46,456 nt of DNA from an uncultured Treponema sp. Lineage in GTDB: Bacteria; Spirochaetota; Spirochaetia; Treponematales; Treponemataceae. Shown one piece after another: positions 16,397-22,985 of the stretch. The DNA lies in the NCBI GenBank assembly GCA_946410085.1, contig CAMJZA010000023.1:1-46456 (forward strand). Reading direction: 5' to 3'. The notes under the pieces are model-generated. The model was not told the origin of the DNA, made no database searches, and saw only the letters and a program-made list of their open reading frames with translations. Numbering within the stretch: the stretch's first letter is position 1; every line of letters starts with the position of its first letter. Both the position numbers and the translations under genes were made by a program.

Positions 16397-16425
16397 TTAC
16401 CACGAATCAATTCTTTCTATATAAT
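16397..16425 (+). promoter_or_regulatory. hisB promoter, near-leaderless
   Basis: TTACCA (16397-16402), a 17-bp spacer and a perfect TATAAT (16420-16425). The ATG at 16435 is only 9 nt past the -10 box, so the transcript should start about 3 nt before the start codon. No Shine-Dalgarno site is present. The stretch from the -10 to the ATG closely resembles that of asnS. Confidence 0.7.
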
Positions 16426-16434
16426 GGCATCACT

Positions 16435-17097
16435 ATGAACAGAACAGCCACGGTAGAACGGAACACGAGGGAAACTCAGATAACGCTTACGCTGAACCTT
16501 GACGGCACGGGCCGCTGCAACGTACGGAATCCCATCGGATTTTTTGACCACCTGCTTGCGTCCTTCTGCAAGCACGGCATGTTTGACCTGGAAGGGGAAC
16601 TCAAGGGCGACCTCTGGGTTGACCAGCACCACCTCATTGAAGACACGGGCATCACGCTCGGTTCCTGCTTTGCCAAGGCCCTGGGCGACTGCGCGGGCAT
16701 TGCGAGGAGCGGCTTTTTCATCTACCCGATGGACGAGAGCCTTTTGCAGGCGAGCGTGGACTTCGGCGGCCGGTCATTCCTGGTCTGCGACGCAAAGCTG
16801 ACCGGCATCCCGCTTGTTTCCATCGGCCAGGGCGGTCAGGGACAAAATGGTCAGGGCGGCGAGGGCGCTGCGAACGGAAGCGCCGCGAGCTTCCAGACGG
16901 ACTGCTTCGAGGACTTCTGGCAGGGCTTCGTGTCCACCGCCCGCTGCAACCTGCACCTGGACACGATCCGCGGCAGGAGCGACCACCACAAGATGGAGGG
17001 GCTTTTCAAGGCCGCCGCCCGCGCCATCCGGTCTGCCGTCGAGATTGACGCGCGGCGGGCGGGCGAGATTCCCTCCACCAAGGGCGTGATAGTCTAG
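16435..17097 (+). CDS. hisB: Imidazoleglycerol-phosphate dehydratase
   Basis: This 220-aa manganese enzyme dehydrates imidazoleglycerol phosphate in histidine synthesis. It has the duplicated metal-binding motifs: GFFDHLL and HHLIEDTGI in the first half, RGRSDHHKMEGLFKA and the terminal PSTKG in the second. It is the single-domain form, without HisN phosphatase. An unusual Gly/Gln-rich loop (about residues 131-152, GQGGQGQNGQGG...) is inserted between the two halves at a surface turn and is encoded by short GGTCAGGG-like repeats. No other his gene is nearby. Translation probably begins on a nearly leaderless mRNA. The stop codon lies in a tandem 18-bp duplication. Confidence 0.95.
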   Translation: MNRTATVERNTRETQITLTLNLDGTGRCNVRNPIGFFDHLLASFCKHGMFDLEGELKGDLWVDQHHLIEDTGITLGSCFAKALGDCAGIARSGFFIYPMDESLLQASVDFGGRSFLVCDAKLTGIPLVSIGQGGQGQNGQGGEGAANGSAASFQTDCFEDFWQGFVSTARCNLHLDTIRGRSDHHKMEGLFKAAARAIRSAVEIDARRAGEIPSTKGVIV

Positions 17098-17115
17098 TAA
17101 GGCGTGATAGTCTAG
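17083..17115 (+). repeat. Tandem 18-bp duplication over hisB stop
   Basis: GGCGTGATAGTCTAG occurs at 17083-17097, ending in the hisB stop codon, and again at 17101-17115. The last five codons and the stop are thus duplicated just after the gene, in frame. Confidence 0.75.
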
Positions 17116-17144
17116 GGGCGCGGCCAGGGCAGGACTTCGGGCGG

Positions 17145-18344
17145 CTAGAGCAGGACTTCCGGGGAGAGGGTCAGGAAGTCCTCCAGCCGTATGCAGCCGG
17201 AGCCTTCCGCGGTCTGTGAGGAGACAACGTAGACCTTGGCGGAAGGATACCGCTGCTTGAAGACATCCATCCCTTTGTTGCTAAGCCTGCGGCCGCTTTT
17301 TACCTCTATGCCGCAAAGCCTGTCGCCTTCTGCGATCACGAAGTCCACCTCGTCGTTTCCGTCCCGCCAGTAGGTAAGGGAAAGGCCGCTCTCCATGCAG
17401 GAGTTCACCAGATGGCTTCCCACGCAGGACTCGACGAACCTCCCCCACAGGTCCGGGGCAGCCTTGCTTTCCGAGAAGCTTTTCCCGCACATCGCCGCGA
17501 AGAGGGCATTGTTGTAGACCTGGAGCTTGGGGCTGGAAGAGCGCGAACGCTGGGTACTGCCCGAATACTTTTGCAGTCCGCCCAGGAAGCGGGCCTGGTC
17601 CAGCAGTTCCAGGTAATGGGAGAGTGTGACGGTATTCCCCGCGTCAGTGAGCGAGCCGAGCATCTTGTTGAACGGAAGAACCTGAGAGCTGTAGGCCGCG
17701 CCCAGCTCAAAAAGCTGGCGCAGGAGGGCGGGCTTGGTGATCGCGGTGAGCATGAGGATGTCCCTGGAAATGCTCGTCTCGATTATCGAATCCCGCAGGT
17801 AGCTCTTCCAGCGCTTCTCCTCCTGTATGAGCGGGGCGGGGCCGGGATAGCCGCCAAAGTAGATGTATTCCTCCAGTCTGAAGCCGAATGCTTCCCGCAT
17901 CTCGGGGAAGCTCCAGTGGGGAACCTGTATAAGCTCGAACCTGCCGTGCAGGGATTCCGTCAGGCCTTTTTCAATCAGAAGCCGTGAGGAACCGCTCAGG
18001 ATTACCTTTATGTTTGCCTTGGACCGGCTGTCCTCATCCCAGAGCTTTTTGACAAGCTCGCTCCAGTCAGGAAGCTTCTGGACCTCATCGATGACAAGCA
18101 GGACCTCGGGGCTGCCGGTCCTTATCTTGAGCCGGGCGGAATTCCACACCTGCTCAAGCCATGCCCGGGAGGAGCCCGTCACGGAATCCGCGCTCTCGTA
18201 GATGGAGTCGTGGGGGTAGGAGTCCAGGAACTGATTGATTATCGTGGTCTTGCCGACCTGCCTGGCTCCGGCTACGACCTGCATGAACCTGCGGCCCTCC
18301 GAGACCCGCTTTGCCAATTCCGAGATGTACTTTGACCTTTCCAT
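17145..18344 (-). CDS. AAA+ ATPase with DUF4143 domain (copy B)
   Basis: A 399-aa ATPase of the AAA_14/DUF4143 family. Walker A is GARQVGKT (26-33), Walker B is VLLVIDE (81-87), followed by VILSGSSRLL (sensor 1). The C-terminal DUF4143 half carries YWRDGNDEVDFVI and GIEVKSGRR, the D/E and E-x-K residues of a PD-(D/E)xK nuclease-like fold. The end is SSQTAEGSGCIRLEDFL. GGGGAGG lies just before the ATG. Its closeness to copy A is in architecture, not in detailed sequence. Two perfect or near-perfect palindromes lie 27-68 bp upstream, over the likely promoter. Biological role of the family unsettled; a selfish or defence-linked element is possible. The gene converges on hisB with a 47-bp gap. 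Confidence 0.9.
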   Translation of the reverse strand: MERSKYISELAKRVSEGRRFMQVVAGARQVGKTTIINQFLDSYPHDSIYESADSVTGSSRAWLEQVWNSARLKIRTGSPEVLLVIDEVQKLPDWSELVKKLWDEDSRSKANIKVILSGSSRLLIEKGLTESLHGRFELIQVPHWSFPEMREAFGFRLEEYIYFGGYPGPAPLIQEEKRWKSYLRDSIIETSISRDILMLTAITKPALLRQLFELGAAYSSQVLPFNKMLGSLTDAGNTVTLSHYLELLDQARFLGGLQKYSGSTQRSRSSSPKLQVYNNALFAAMCGKSFSESKAAPDLWGRFVESCVGSHLVNSCMESGLSLTYWRDGNDEVDFVIAEGDRLCGIEVKSGRRLSNKGMDVFKQRYPSAKVYVVSSQTAEGSGCIRLEDFLTLSPEVLL

Positions 18345-18370
18345 GCGCCCTCCCCGGCCGGAATGCAGAA

Positions 18371-18412
18371 TTACTCAGTGTATTGAGTAAAATTACTCAG
18401 TCCACTGAGTAA
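18371..18412 (-). promoter_or_regulatory. Paired 20-bp palindromes over ATPase B promoter
   Basis: Palindrome 1 is TTACTCA-n6-TGAGTAA (18371-18390). Palindrome 2 is TTACTCAGTCCACTGAGTAA (18393-18412), with perfect 8-bp arms. Centres are 22 bp apart, two helical turns. On the minus strand TGGACT in the centre of palindrome 2 and TACACT in the centre of palindrome 1, 16 bp apart, could be the promoter. The sequence is unrelated to the array before ATPase A, but the placement is the same. Confidence 0.7.
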
Positions 18413-18414
18413 TT

Positions 18415-18650
18415 TTAGCAACGGGCGGGAGTAAAATCAAGAGCCGTAAAGCCTGGGCCTGCCGGAATCCCTACCTGCGCATCCGGGGCAAGGGCGTTCT
18501 TTATCGCGTAGAGGGGGTATACCTGTATGTCAGCGTATTCGCAGAAGTTCTCAAGGGACGTGCGGATGCCGTAGGGCCTTTTCTTCAAGGCCAGGAACTG
18601 CCTGAGGCTCTGCATGGAGCCCTTCTTGCTTGCCTTTGCTTCGAAGTGTA
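18415..18650 (-). pseudogene. C-terminal remnant of a third DUF4143-type ATPase
   Basis: The minus-strand frame ending with TAA at 18415 reads FEAKASKKGSMQSLRQFLAL then KKRPYGIRTSLENF and IQVYPLYAIKNAL. This is the characteristic end of one branch of DUF4143 ATPases: E-x-K-A/S, K-x-G-S-x-x-S-L, then Y-x-I-R and hydrophobic-YPLYAI. About 75 residues remain and no ATPase domain precedes them; the frame runs directly into a three-copy repeat array. An internal deletion has joined the gene's upstream array to its 3' end, or a mobile element truncated it. The stop abuts the palindromes of copy B. Confidence 0.65.
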
Positions 18651-18652
18651 CA

Positions 18653-18730
18653 AAAATGGCACCGGAAAACAGGGTAAAGATGCTTAAAATGGCACCGTAA
18701 AACCGAGCAAAAGTGCTCAAAATGGCACCG
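18653..18730 (-). repeat. Three direct repeats of 33-bp period beside ATPase remnant
   Basis: AAAATGGCACCG occurs at 18653-18664, 18686-18697 and 18719-18730, exactly 33 bp apart. The intervals share partial similarity (GTAAAG-ATGCTT versus GCAAAAGTGCTC) and one contains the dyad GAGCA-CTTT-TGCTC. The period matches the array before ATPase A. The alternative is the multiple terminal repeats of an IS21-like element, but no istA/istB coding sequence is near. Confidence 0.65.
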
Positions 18731-18763
18731 GAAACGCCCGCCGTCCGGCACAGTCCCCGGGCC

Positions 18764-19300
18764 CTAGCGCTTGTCCTCCAGCACCTTGTATATCTCGCCG
18801 ATGTACATCGTGTGGAAGTCGTCCTTCTTGTAGTTCTGCTTGAGGTACTTCTCATCAATGAAGCAGAATGGGTCAAAGGGCTGGGCATAGAGCTTGTTGC
18901 AGAAGAGGACGAGCCGGGCCTGCTTGATCCAGGGCGTGCCGTTCAGGTACTCCACGTCGAGCTTTGCGGGGCGGAACTTGTCGCCGTCGCGGCCTGAGTG
19001 GCAGCCGCAGTAGTCCAGCGCGGACTTGTACTTCTGGGGCAGGACGGAAAGCGAGAAGCTGTCGGTCCTGTCCATGATTTCCTTGGTGTAGCGGGTGGGG
19101 CGCACGTAGACCGTCGCCACGTTCTTGTTCCACAGAACCCCCAGACCGCCCCAGCTCGCGGTCATCGTGTTGACGCGGCCCGTCGTGATGTTGCCGTCTT
19201 CGTCAACGCTCTTTTCGCAGGCGGTGATGAGCATCCAGTCGCTCCCGATCAGCTTGAAGGGATTGTCGCTTATGGCCTCTGGCCGGATTGTCTTTAGCAT
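18764..19300 (-). CDS. Flavin reductase-like FMN-binding protein
   Basis: A 178-aa protein of the flavin reductase / DIM6-NTAB split-barrel family, which binds FMN and often supplies reduced flavin or acts as a flavoredoxin. Typical features are the opening WMLITACEKS, the FMN-contact loop GRVNTMTASWGGLGVLWNK, the YVRPTRYTKE segment and FSLSVLP. CGCHSGRDGDKF in the middle is the conserved loop before the second half. Length is normal. The partner enzyme is not identifiable from context. The neighbours on both sides are repeat arrays, and no ribosome site stronger than a weak purine run precedes the ATG. Confidence 0.85.
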   Translation of the reverse strand: MLKTIRPEAISDNPFKLIGSDWMLITACEKSVDEDGNITTGRVNTMTASWGGLGVLWNKNVATVYVRPTRYTKEIMDRTDSFSLSVLPQKYKSALDYCGCHSGRDGDKFRPAKLDVEYLNGTPWIKQARLVLFCNKLYAQPFDPFCFIDEKYLKQNYKKDDFHTMYIGEIYKVLEDKR

Positions 19301-19458
19301 GACGATACTCTAGCACGAAATGCGGGCGTATGTCCATTTGCCCCGTCCGTTGGACCGAACCGGGATGCACGTACGGGCCGAACTGAGAGGCGCTTCCGGT
19401 GGAACCGGGATGCGGACAGTCCTGTACGGGGGCGTCAGTCCCGGCTGGATTTGCAGGC

Positions 19459-19554
19459 AAAACTTCCGGGTTTTGAACCTAAAACCCCTGAGTTTCGGAA
19501 TCAAAACTATACAGGTTTTAAAGGGCAAAACTCTGCGAGTTTTAAAAGCAAAAC
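19459..19554 (+). repeat. Orphan array of phased AAAAC...GTTTT palindromes
   Basis: Four dyads of the form AAAAC-n6/7-GTTTT start at 19459, 19481 (last base mismatched), 19503 and 19527. A fifth left arm lies at 19550. The period is 22-24 bp, like the palindromes before ATPase B. No ATPase gene adjoins it. It sits in the 470-bp gap between the flavin reductase and Lrp genes, which otherwise holds only GC-rich filler with a short duplication (CCCGTTGGGC at about 19609 and 19619). Confidence 0.6.
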
Positions 19555-19702
19555 CGGCAGGCTCACGAGATGGAAAAGGTATGGGGCCCCCCCGCGGGAA
19601 CTGCTACGCCCGTTGGGCGCCCGTTGGGCCGCAGCGTCAAGGCGGAAACCACAGCGAGGGGCTTCAAAAAAAGTGCCGCACTGCGTTTCCGGTTCCGCCG
19701 GG

Positions 19703-19731
19703 TTGAAAATTCTTATGAAATCGGCTATCCT
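19703..19731 (+). promoter_or_regulatory. Promoter of Lrp-aminotransferase operon
   Basis: TTGAAA (19703-19708), 17-bp spacer, TATCCT (19726-19731). Unlike several promoters here it leaves a normal leader of about 30 nt with AGAGGA before ATG 19770. Confidence 0.5.
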
Positions 19732-19769
19732 TACCGCATAATCGAGCTATTTCGACGAAGAGGATAAGC

Positions 19770-20264
19770 ATGGATGTATCTGAAGAAATTCTGAACCTGC
19801 TGCGGGACAACGCGCGCCTGAGCATAGAAGACATATCCGCAATGACAAAGAAGACTCCCGACGAAGTAAAGGAGATAATCAGGAATCTGGAAAACGACGG
19901 CGTCATCATGAAGTATGCCGCCATCATCAACCCGGAAAAGGACGCCGGGGCGAAGGAAAAGGTCAAGGCTGAAATCGAGATACAGGTGACGCCCGAGCGG
20001 GAGCGGGGCTTTGACGGCCTGGCGGACCGGGTCTACCGCTTTCCCCAGGTGAAGTCCCTCTACCTCATGTCCGGCGGCTATGACCTCAAGGTGATTATCG
20101 AAGGCGACAGCCTGCAGGACGTTGCCCTGTTCGTTGCCCGTAAGCTTTCTACCCTGGAAGGGGTGCGTTCCACTAAGACCCATTTCTTCCTCAAGACCTA
20201 TAAGGAAAACGACATCGTGTACGTTGAAGAGCGCAGCGACAGCCGCGAGGGAGTTGTTGCCTGA
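19770..20264 (+). CDS. Lrp/AsnC-family transcriptional regulator
   Basis: A 164-aa feast/famine regulator. The N-terminal helix-turn-helix (residues about 1-50: LLRDNARLSIEDISAMTKKT, then EVKEIIRNLENDGVI) is followed by the RAM/AsnC effector domain. That domain includes ADRVYRFPQVKSLYLMSGGYDLKVIIEG and a C-terminal KTHFFLKTYKEND strand. Such proteins form octamers that sense amino acids and wrap DNA. It overlaps the aminotransferase gene by the ATGA junction, an arrangement common in Firmicutes and spirochaetes. It probably controls amino-acid turnover by that enzyme and its own operon. Confidence 0.92.
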   Translation: MDVSEEILNLLRDNARLSIEDISAMTKKTPDEVKEIIRNLENDGVIMKYAAIINPEKDAGAKEKVKAEIEIQVTPERERGFDGLADRVYRFPQVKSLYLMSGGYDLKVIIEGDSLQDVALFVARKLSTLEGVRSTKTHFFLKTYKENDIVYVEERSDSREGVVA

Positions 20265-21436
20265 TGAACACGAGAGAGGACAAGCTTTCCCGCGCGATGC
20301 TGGCAACGCCGCCGTCGGGAATCCGCAAGTTTTTTGAGATGCTCATCGGCCACGACGACGTGATTTCCCTGTCCGTCGGCGAGCCGGACTTTCCCACCCC
20401 CTGGCTCATGCGGGAAGAAGCATTCTACCATCTGGAAAAGGGGCAGACGAGCTACACCTCCAACTGGGGCCTCCTGGAACTGCGCGAGGAGATTGCGAAG
20501 TACTTGGAGCGCTACGGGGCCTTCTACAACCCCAGAAAAGAGATCATCATCACGGTCGGGGCGAGCGAGGGCGTAGATGCGACCCTGCGCTGCATCCTGA
20601 ACCCCGGCGACGAAATCATCGTGAGCCAGCCCTGCTACGTCAACTACACGACCCTTGCAAATCTGACCGGGGCGAAGGTCATTGACCTGGACACGAGCCG
20701 GACGGGCTTTTACCCGACCGCTGCCGAAATCGAAAAGCTCATCACGCCAAAAACCAAGGCCCTGATGATATGCAGCCCCAACAATCCGACCGGTACCGTA
20801 ACGCCTGCACAGGAGCTTGAGAAGATAGCGGAACTCGTGAAAAAGCAGCAGATCTGGGTCATTTCCGACGAGATTTACTGCGAGCTGGTCTACGACGGCA
20901 CGGAGCACACGACGATTGCGAGCTTCCCGGGCATGAAGGACTATACGATCATCCTGAACGGCTTTTCCAAGTCCTTTGCCATGACCGGCTGGAGGATCGG
21001 CTACATCGCCGCACCCGAGGACATCACCGCCGAAGTCATCAAGCTGCACGGCTACAACACGATCTGCGCCCCGATCATGAGCCAGTATGCCGCCCTTGAG
21101 GGCCTGCGCAACGGCTGGAGCGAGGTTGAAAAGATGCGGGTGAGCTACCAGCAGCGGCGGAACCTGATGGTCAAGGAGTTCAACGACATGGGGCTTCCCG
21201 TGCCGGAACCAAAGGGAGCCTTCTACATGTTCCCCGACATCAGTTCCACGGGGCTGACGAGCGAGGAGTTTGCGACCCGCCTGTTCAGCAAGTATTCCGT
21301 CGCGGTTGTGCCCGGTTCAGTCTTCGGGGCAGGCGGCGAAGGGCACATCCGCTGCTGCTATGCGACGGCAATAGATAAGATAAAAACTGCCCTTGACAGG
21401 ATTGCAGAATTTACCGATAGTTGCAGAAGGGGTTGA
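20264..21436 (+). CDS. Class I/II PLP-dependent aminotransferase
   Basis: A 390-aa fold-type I aminotransferase of the aspartate/aromatic group (PatA/AraT-like). Motifs are SLSVGEPDFPTP (substrate loop), YTSNWGLLELRE, the cofactor-binding SPNNPTGT and ISDEIYCELVYDG. The Schiff-base lysine is in NGFSKSFAMTGWRIGY (K236), and the substrate-carboxylate arginine is in HIRCCYAT near the end. All catalytic residues are present. Likely substrate: aromatic or branched amino acids, not decidable here. The start overlaps the stop of the Lrp gene (ATGA). The TPR gene begins 2 bp after its stop, so three genes probably form one operon. Confidence 0.93.
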   Translation: MNTREDKLSRAMLATPPSGIRKFFEMLIGHDDVISLSVGEPDFPTPWLMREEAFYHLEKGQTSYTSNWGLLELREEIAKYLERYGAFYNPRKEIIITVGASEGVDATLRCILNPGDEIIVSQPCYVNYTTLANLTGAKVIDLDTSRTGFYPTAAEIEKLITPKTKALMICSPNNPTGTVTPAQELEKIAELVKKQQIWVISDEIYCELVYDGTEHTTIASFPGMKDYTIILNGFSKSFAMTGWRIGYIAAPEDITAEVIKLHGYNTICAPIMSQYAALEGLRNGWSEVEKMRVSYQQRRNLMVKEFNDMGLPVPEPKGAFYMFPDISSTGLTSEEFATRLFSKYSVAVVPGSVFGAGGEGHIRCCYATAIDKIKTALDRIAEFTDSCRRG

Positions 21437-21437
21437 T

Positions 21438-22787
21438 ATGGTTATTCTGATTTTAGCAGGTGTACTGATACTCGTGGCGGTTGCCATTGTCCTGATGATG
21501 AAGGGCAGGGGAGCCGGTAAGGACGAGGCCGACATCAAGAACAAGAACGAGGCAAAGGTGCTCAAGGATGCTTCCCGCAAGCTGGCGAAGGATCCCGACA
21601 ACATTCCCGCTCTGACCCAGCTGTCCGAGATTTTCTATGCGAACGAACTGTATGACAAGGCGCTCCAGCACTACAAGAATCTGGTCCGCATTGCGCCGAT
21701 CCACAATGAGATAAACGAAGGCAAGGTCGCCCTGCGGGCGGGCATCTGTCTGTGCAAGGCGGAAGAGTGGGGCGAGGCGCTCAAGTACCTTTTGCAGTCC
21801 AACATGAAGGATGCCTCCAATTTTGAAGTGAACTACTACCTGGGTCTGGTCTACAGCAAGCTCAAGGATTATGCGAAGGCCGTTCCCTGCCTCAAGAAGG
21901 CCCTGATCATCAATCCGGCTTCAACGGCCGCAAACATGATCGTTGCCCGCTGCTTCTACGAACAGCGGCACTTTAAGGAAGCCCTGCCCTACCTGAAGGT
22001 CGTCATGGCGGCGGAACCGAACAACAAGGAAGCGATGTTCGACTATGCGGATGTCATGGTCGAAGAAGGACACGGCGAGAAGTCCATCAAGATTTTCTCC
22101 CACCTGCGTCCCGATCCCGTGTACGGTGCACGGGCCTGTCTGCGGACGGGCGTGTTCCACTACAATCAGGGAGACAAGAAGGCTGCCGTTGATGACTTCC
22201 TGATCGGCCTGAAGCTGCCGAATACGCCGCAGGCTGAAACGCTCGAACTCAAGTACCGGCTTGCGATGTGCTACTTTGATACGAACCGCTATAAAGAGGG
22301 ACTTGCCCTGCTCAGTGAGATTAAGCAGGTGAACCAGCAGTACAAGGATGTTCCGACGCTCATCAGCCGCTATTCGGAACTGAGCCAGAACACGAACCTG
22401 CAGGTCTACCTGTCCGGCAGCAGTGCCGACTTCATCTCCCTGTGCCGCAGGATTGCAACGGGCTGGGAGAAGGGGCTGAACGCAACCTTCATCGACGCCC
22501 ATGCCGAAGCTGCCTATACCAACGTTACGATTGAAGTTCCCAGCCGGGGCGGCGACGGCAGCGACTTCAAGGAGTCCTGGCTCTTCCGCTTCTTCCGCAC
22601 GACGGGAGCGACGGGCGAGATTTACGTGCGCGAGTTCTATGAGTACGTTCAGGATCACCGGATTGCGAAGGGCATCTGCGTTACCGCCGGTACCTTCTCG
22701 GACGGCGCCCGGCATTTTGCCGAAGGCCGCCCCGTAGACCTCGTGGAACGCGACAAGCTGGATAAGATTCTGAAAAGGATTAACTAG
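21438..22787 (+). CDS. Membrane-anchored TPR protein with degenerate Mrr-like C-terminus
   Basis: A 449-aa protein. Residues 1-20 form a single N-terminal membrane anchor (MVILILAGVLILVAVAIVLM). Residues about 45-320 contain TPR-like helical repeats (ALTQLSEIFYANELYDKALQ, NYYLGLVYSKLKDYAKAVPC, LKYRLAMCYFDTNRYKEGLA). The C-terminal about 110 residues resemble the Mrr/restriction-endonuclease-like fold (GRRI-like RIATGWEKGL, then VQDHRIAKGICVTAGTFSDG). The catalytic D...E/QxK triad is not intact; EVPSRGGDG and LFRFFR occupy its place. It is probably a structural or nucleic-acid-binding domain rather than a nuclease. AAGGGG precedes ATG 21438. A strong bidirectional terminator follows. Confidence 0.82.
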   Translation: MVILILAGVLILVAVAIVLMMKGRGAGKDEADIKNKNEAKVLKDASRKLAKDPDNIPALTQLSEIFYANELYDKALQHYKNLVRIAPIHNEINEGKVALRAGICLCKAEEWGEALKYLLQSNMKDASNFEVNYYLGLVYSKLKDYAKAVPCLKKALIINPASTAANMIVARCFYEQRHFKEALPYLKVVMAAEPNNKEAMFDYADVMVEEGHGEKSIKIFSHLRPDPVYGARACLRTGVFHYNQGDKKAAVDDFLIGLKLPNTPQAETLELKYRLAMCYFDTNRYKEGLALLSEIKQVNQQYKDVPTLISRYSELSQNTNLQVYLSGSSADFISLCRRIATGWEKGLNATFIDAHAEAAYTNVTIEVPSRGGDGSDFKESWLFRFFRTTGATGEIYVREFYEYVQDHRIAKGICVTAGTFSDGARHFAEGRPVDLVERDKLDKILKRIN

Positions 22788-22831
22788 GTTTTCTGGGGGA
22801 GTTCCCCGGCCCCCTGATTTTTGGAGGGCCT

Positions 22832-22863
22832 AAAAAAGCCGGACGAGTTGTCCGGCTTTTTTT
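22832..22863. terminator. Strong bidirectional intrinsic terminator
   Basis: A-run plus GCCGGAC, loop GAGTT, GTCCGGC plus T-run: a perfect 13-bp stem (22832-22844 with 22850-22862) with A/T tracts on both sides. It can end both the TPR operon (plus) and the SlyD gene (minus). Confidence 0.9.
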
Positions 22864-22985
22864 GTGTGTCTTGACGGCCGCACCCGCCGCCGGCACAGTC
22901 GCTTTCGGGTGTGTCCTGACGGCCGCACCTGCCGCCGACGCAGTTGCTATATAGGTGTGTCCTAACGGCCACACCCGCAGGGGCA
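22864..22985. repeat. 45-bp tandem duplications of slyD 3' end
   Basis: GTGTGTCCTGACGGCCGCAC-type units start at 22864, 22909 and 22955 (periods 45 and 46 bp). The third unit overlaps the end of slyD, where the complement encodes the CGCGR-stop tail. The two outer units are diverged copies of this 3' end lying between slyD and the terminator. In a shifted frame they would add more Cys-Gly-rich residues (GGRCGRQ, GGGCGRQ). Confidence 0.65.

Noticed and set aside
18653..18730. IS21-family terminal repeats
   Set aside because: The repeat style fits, but no istA or istB coding sequence and no opposite end are visible. Kept only as an alternative explanation.
18371..19554. Repeat arrays as CRISPR
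   Set aside because: Repeats are only 12-20 bp, two to five copies, with intervals of 22-33 bp that are partly conserved; no cas gene is present.
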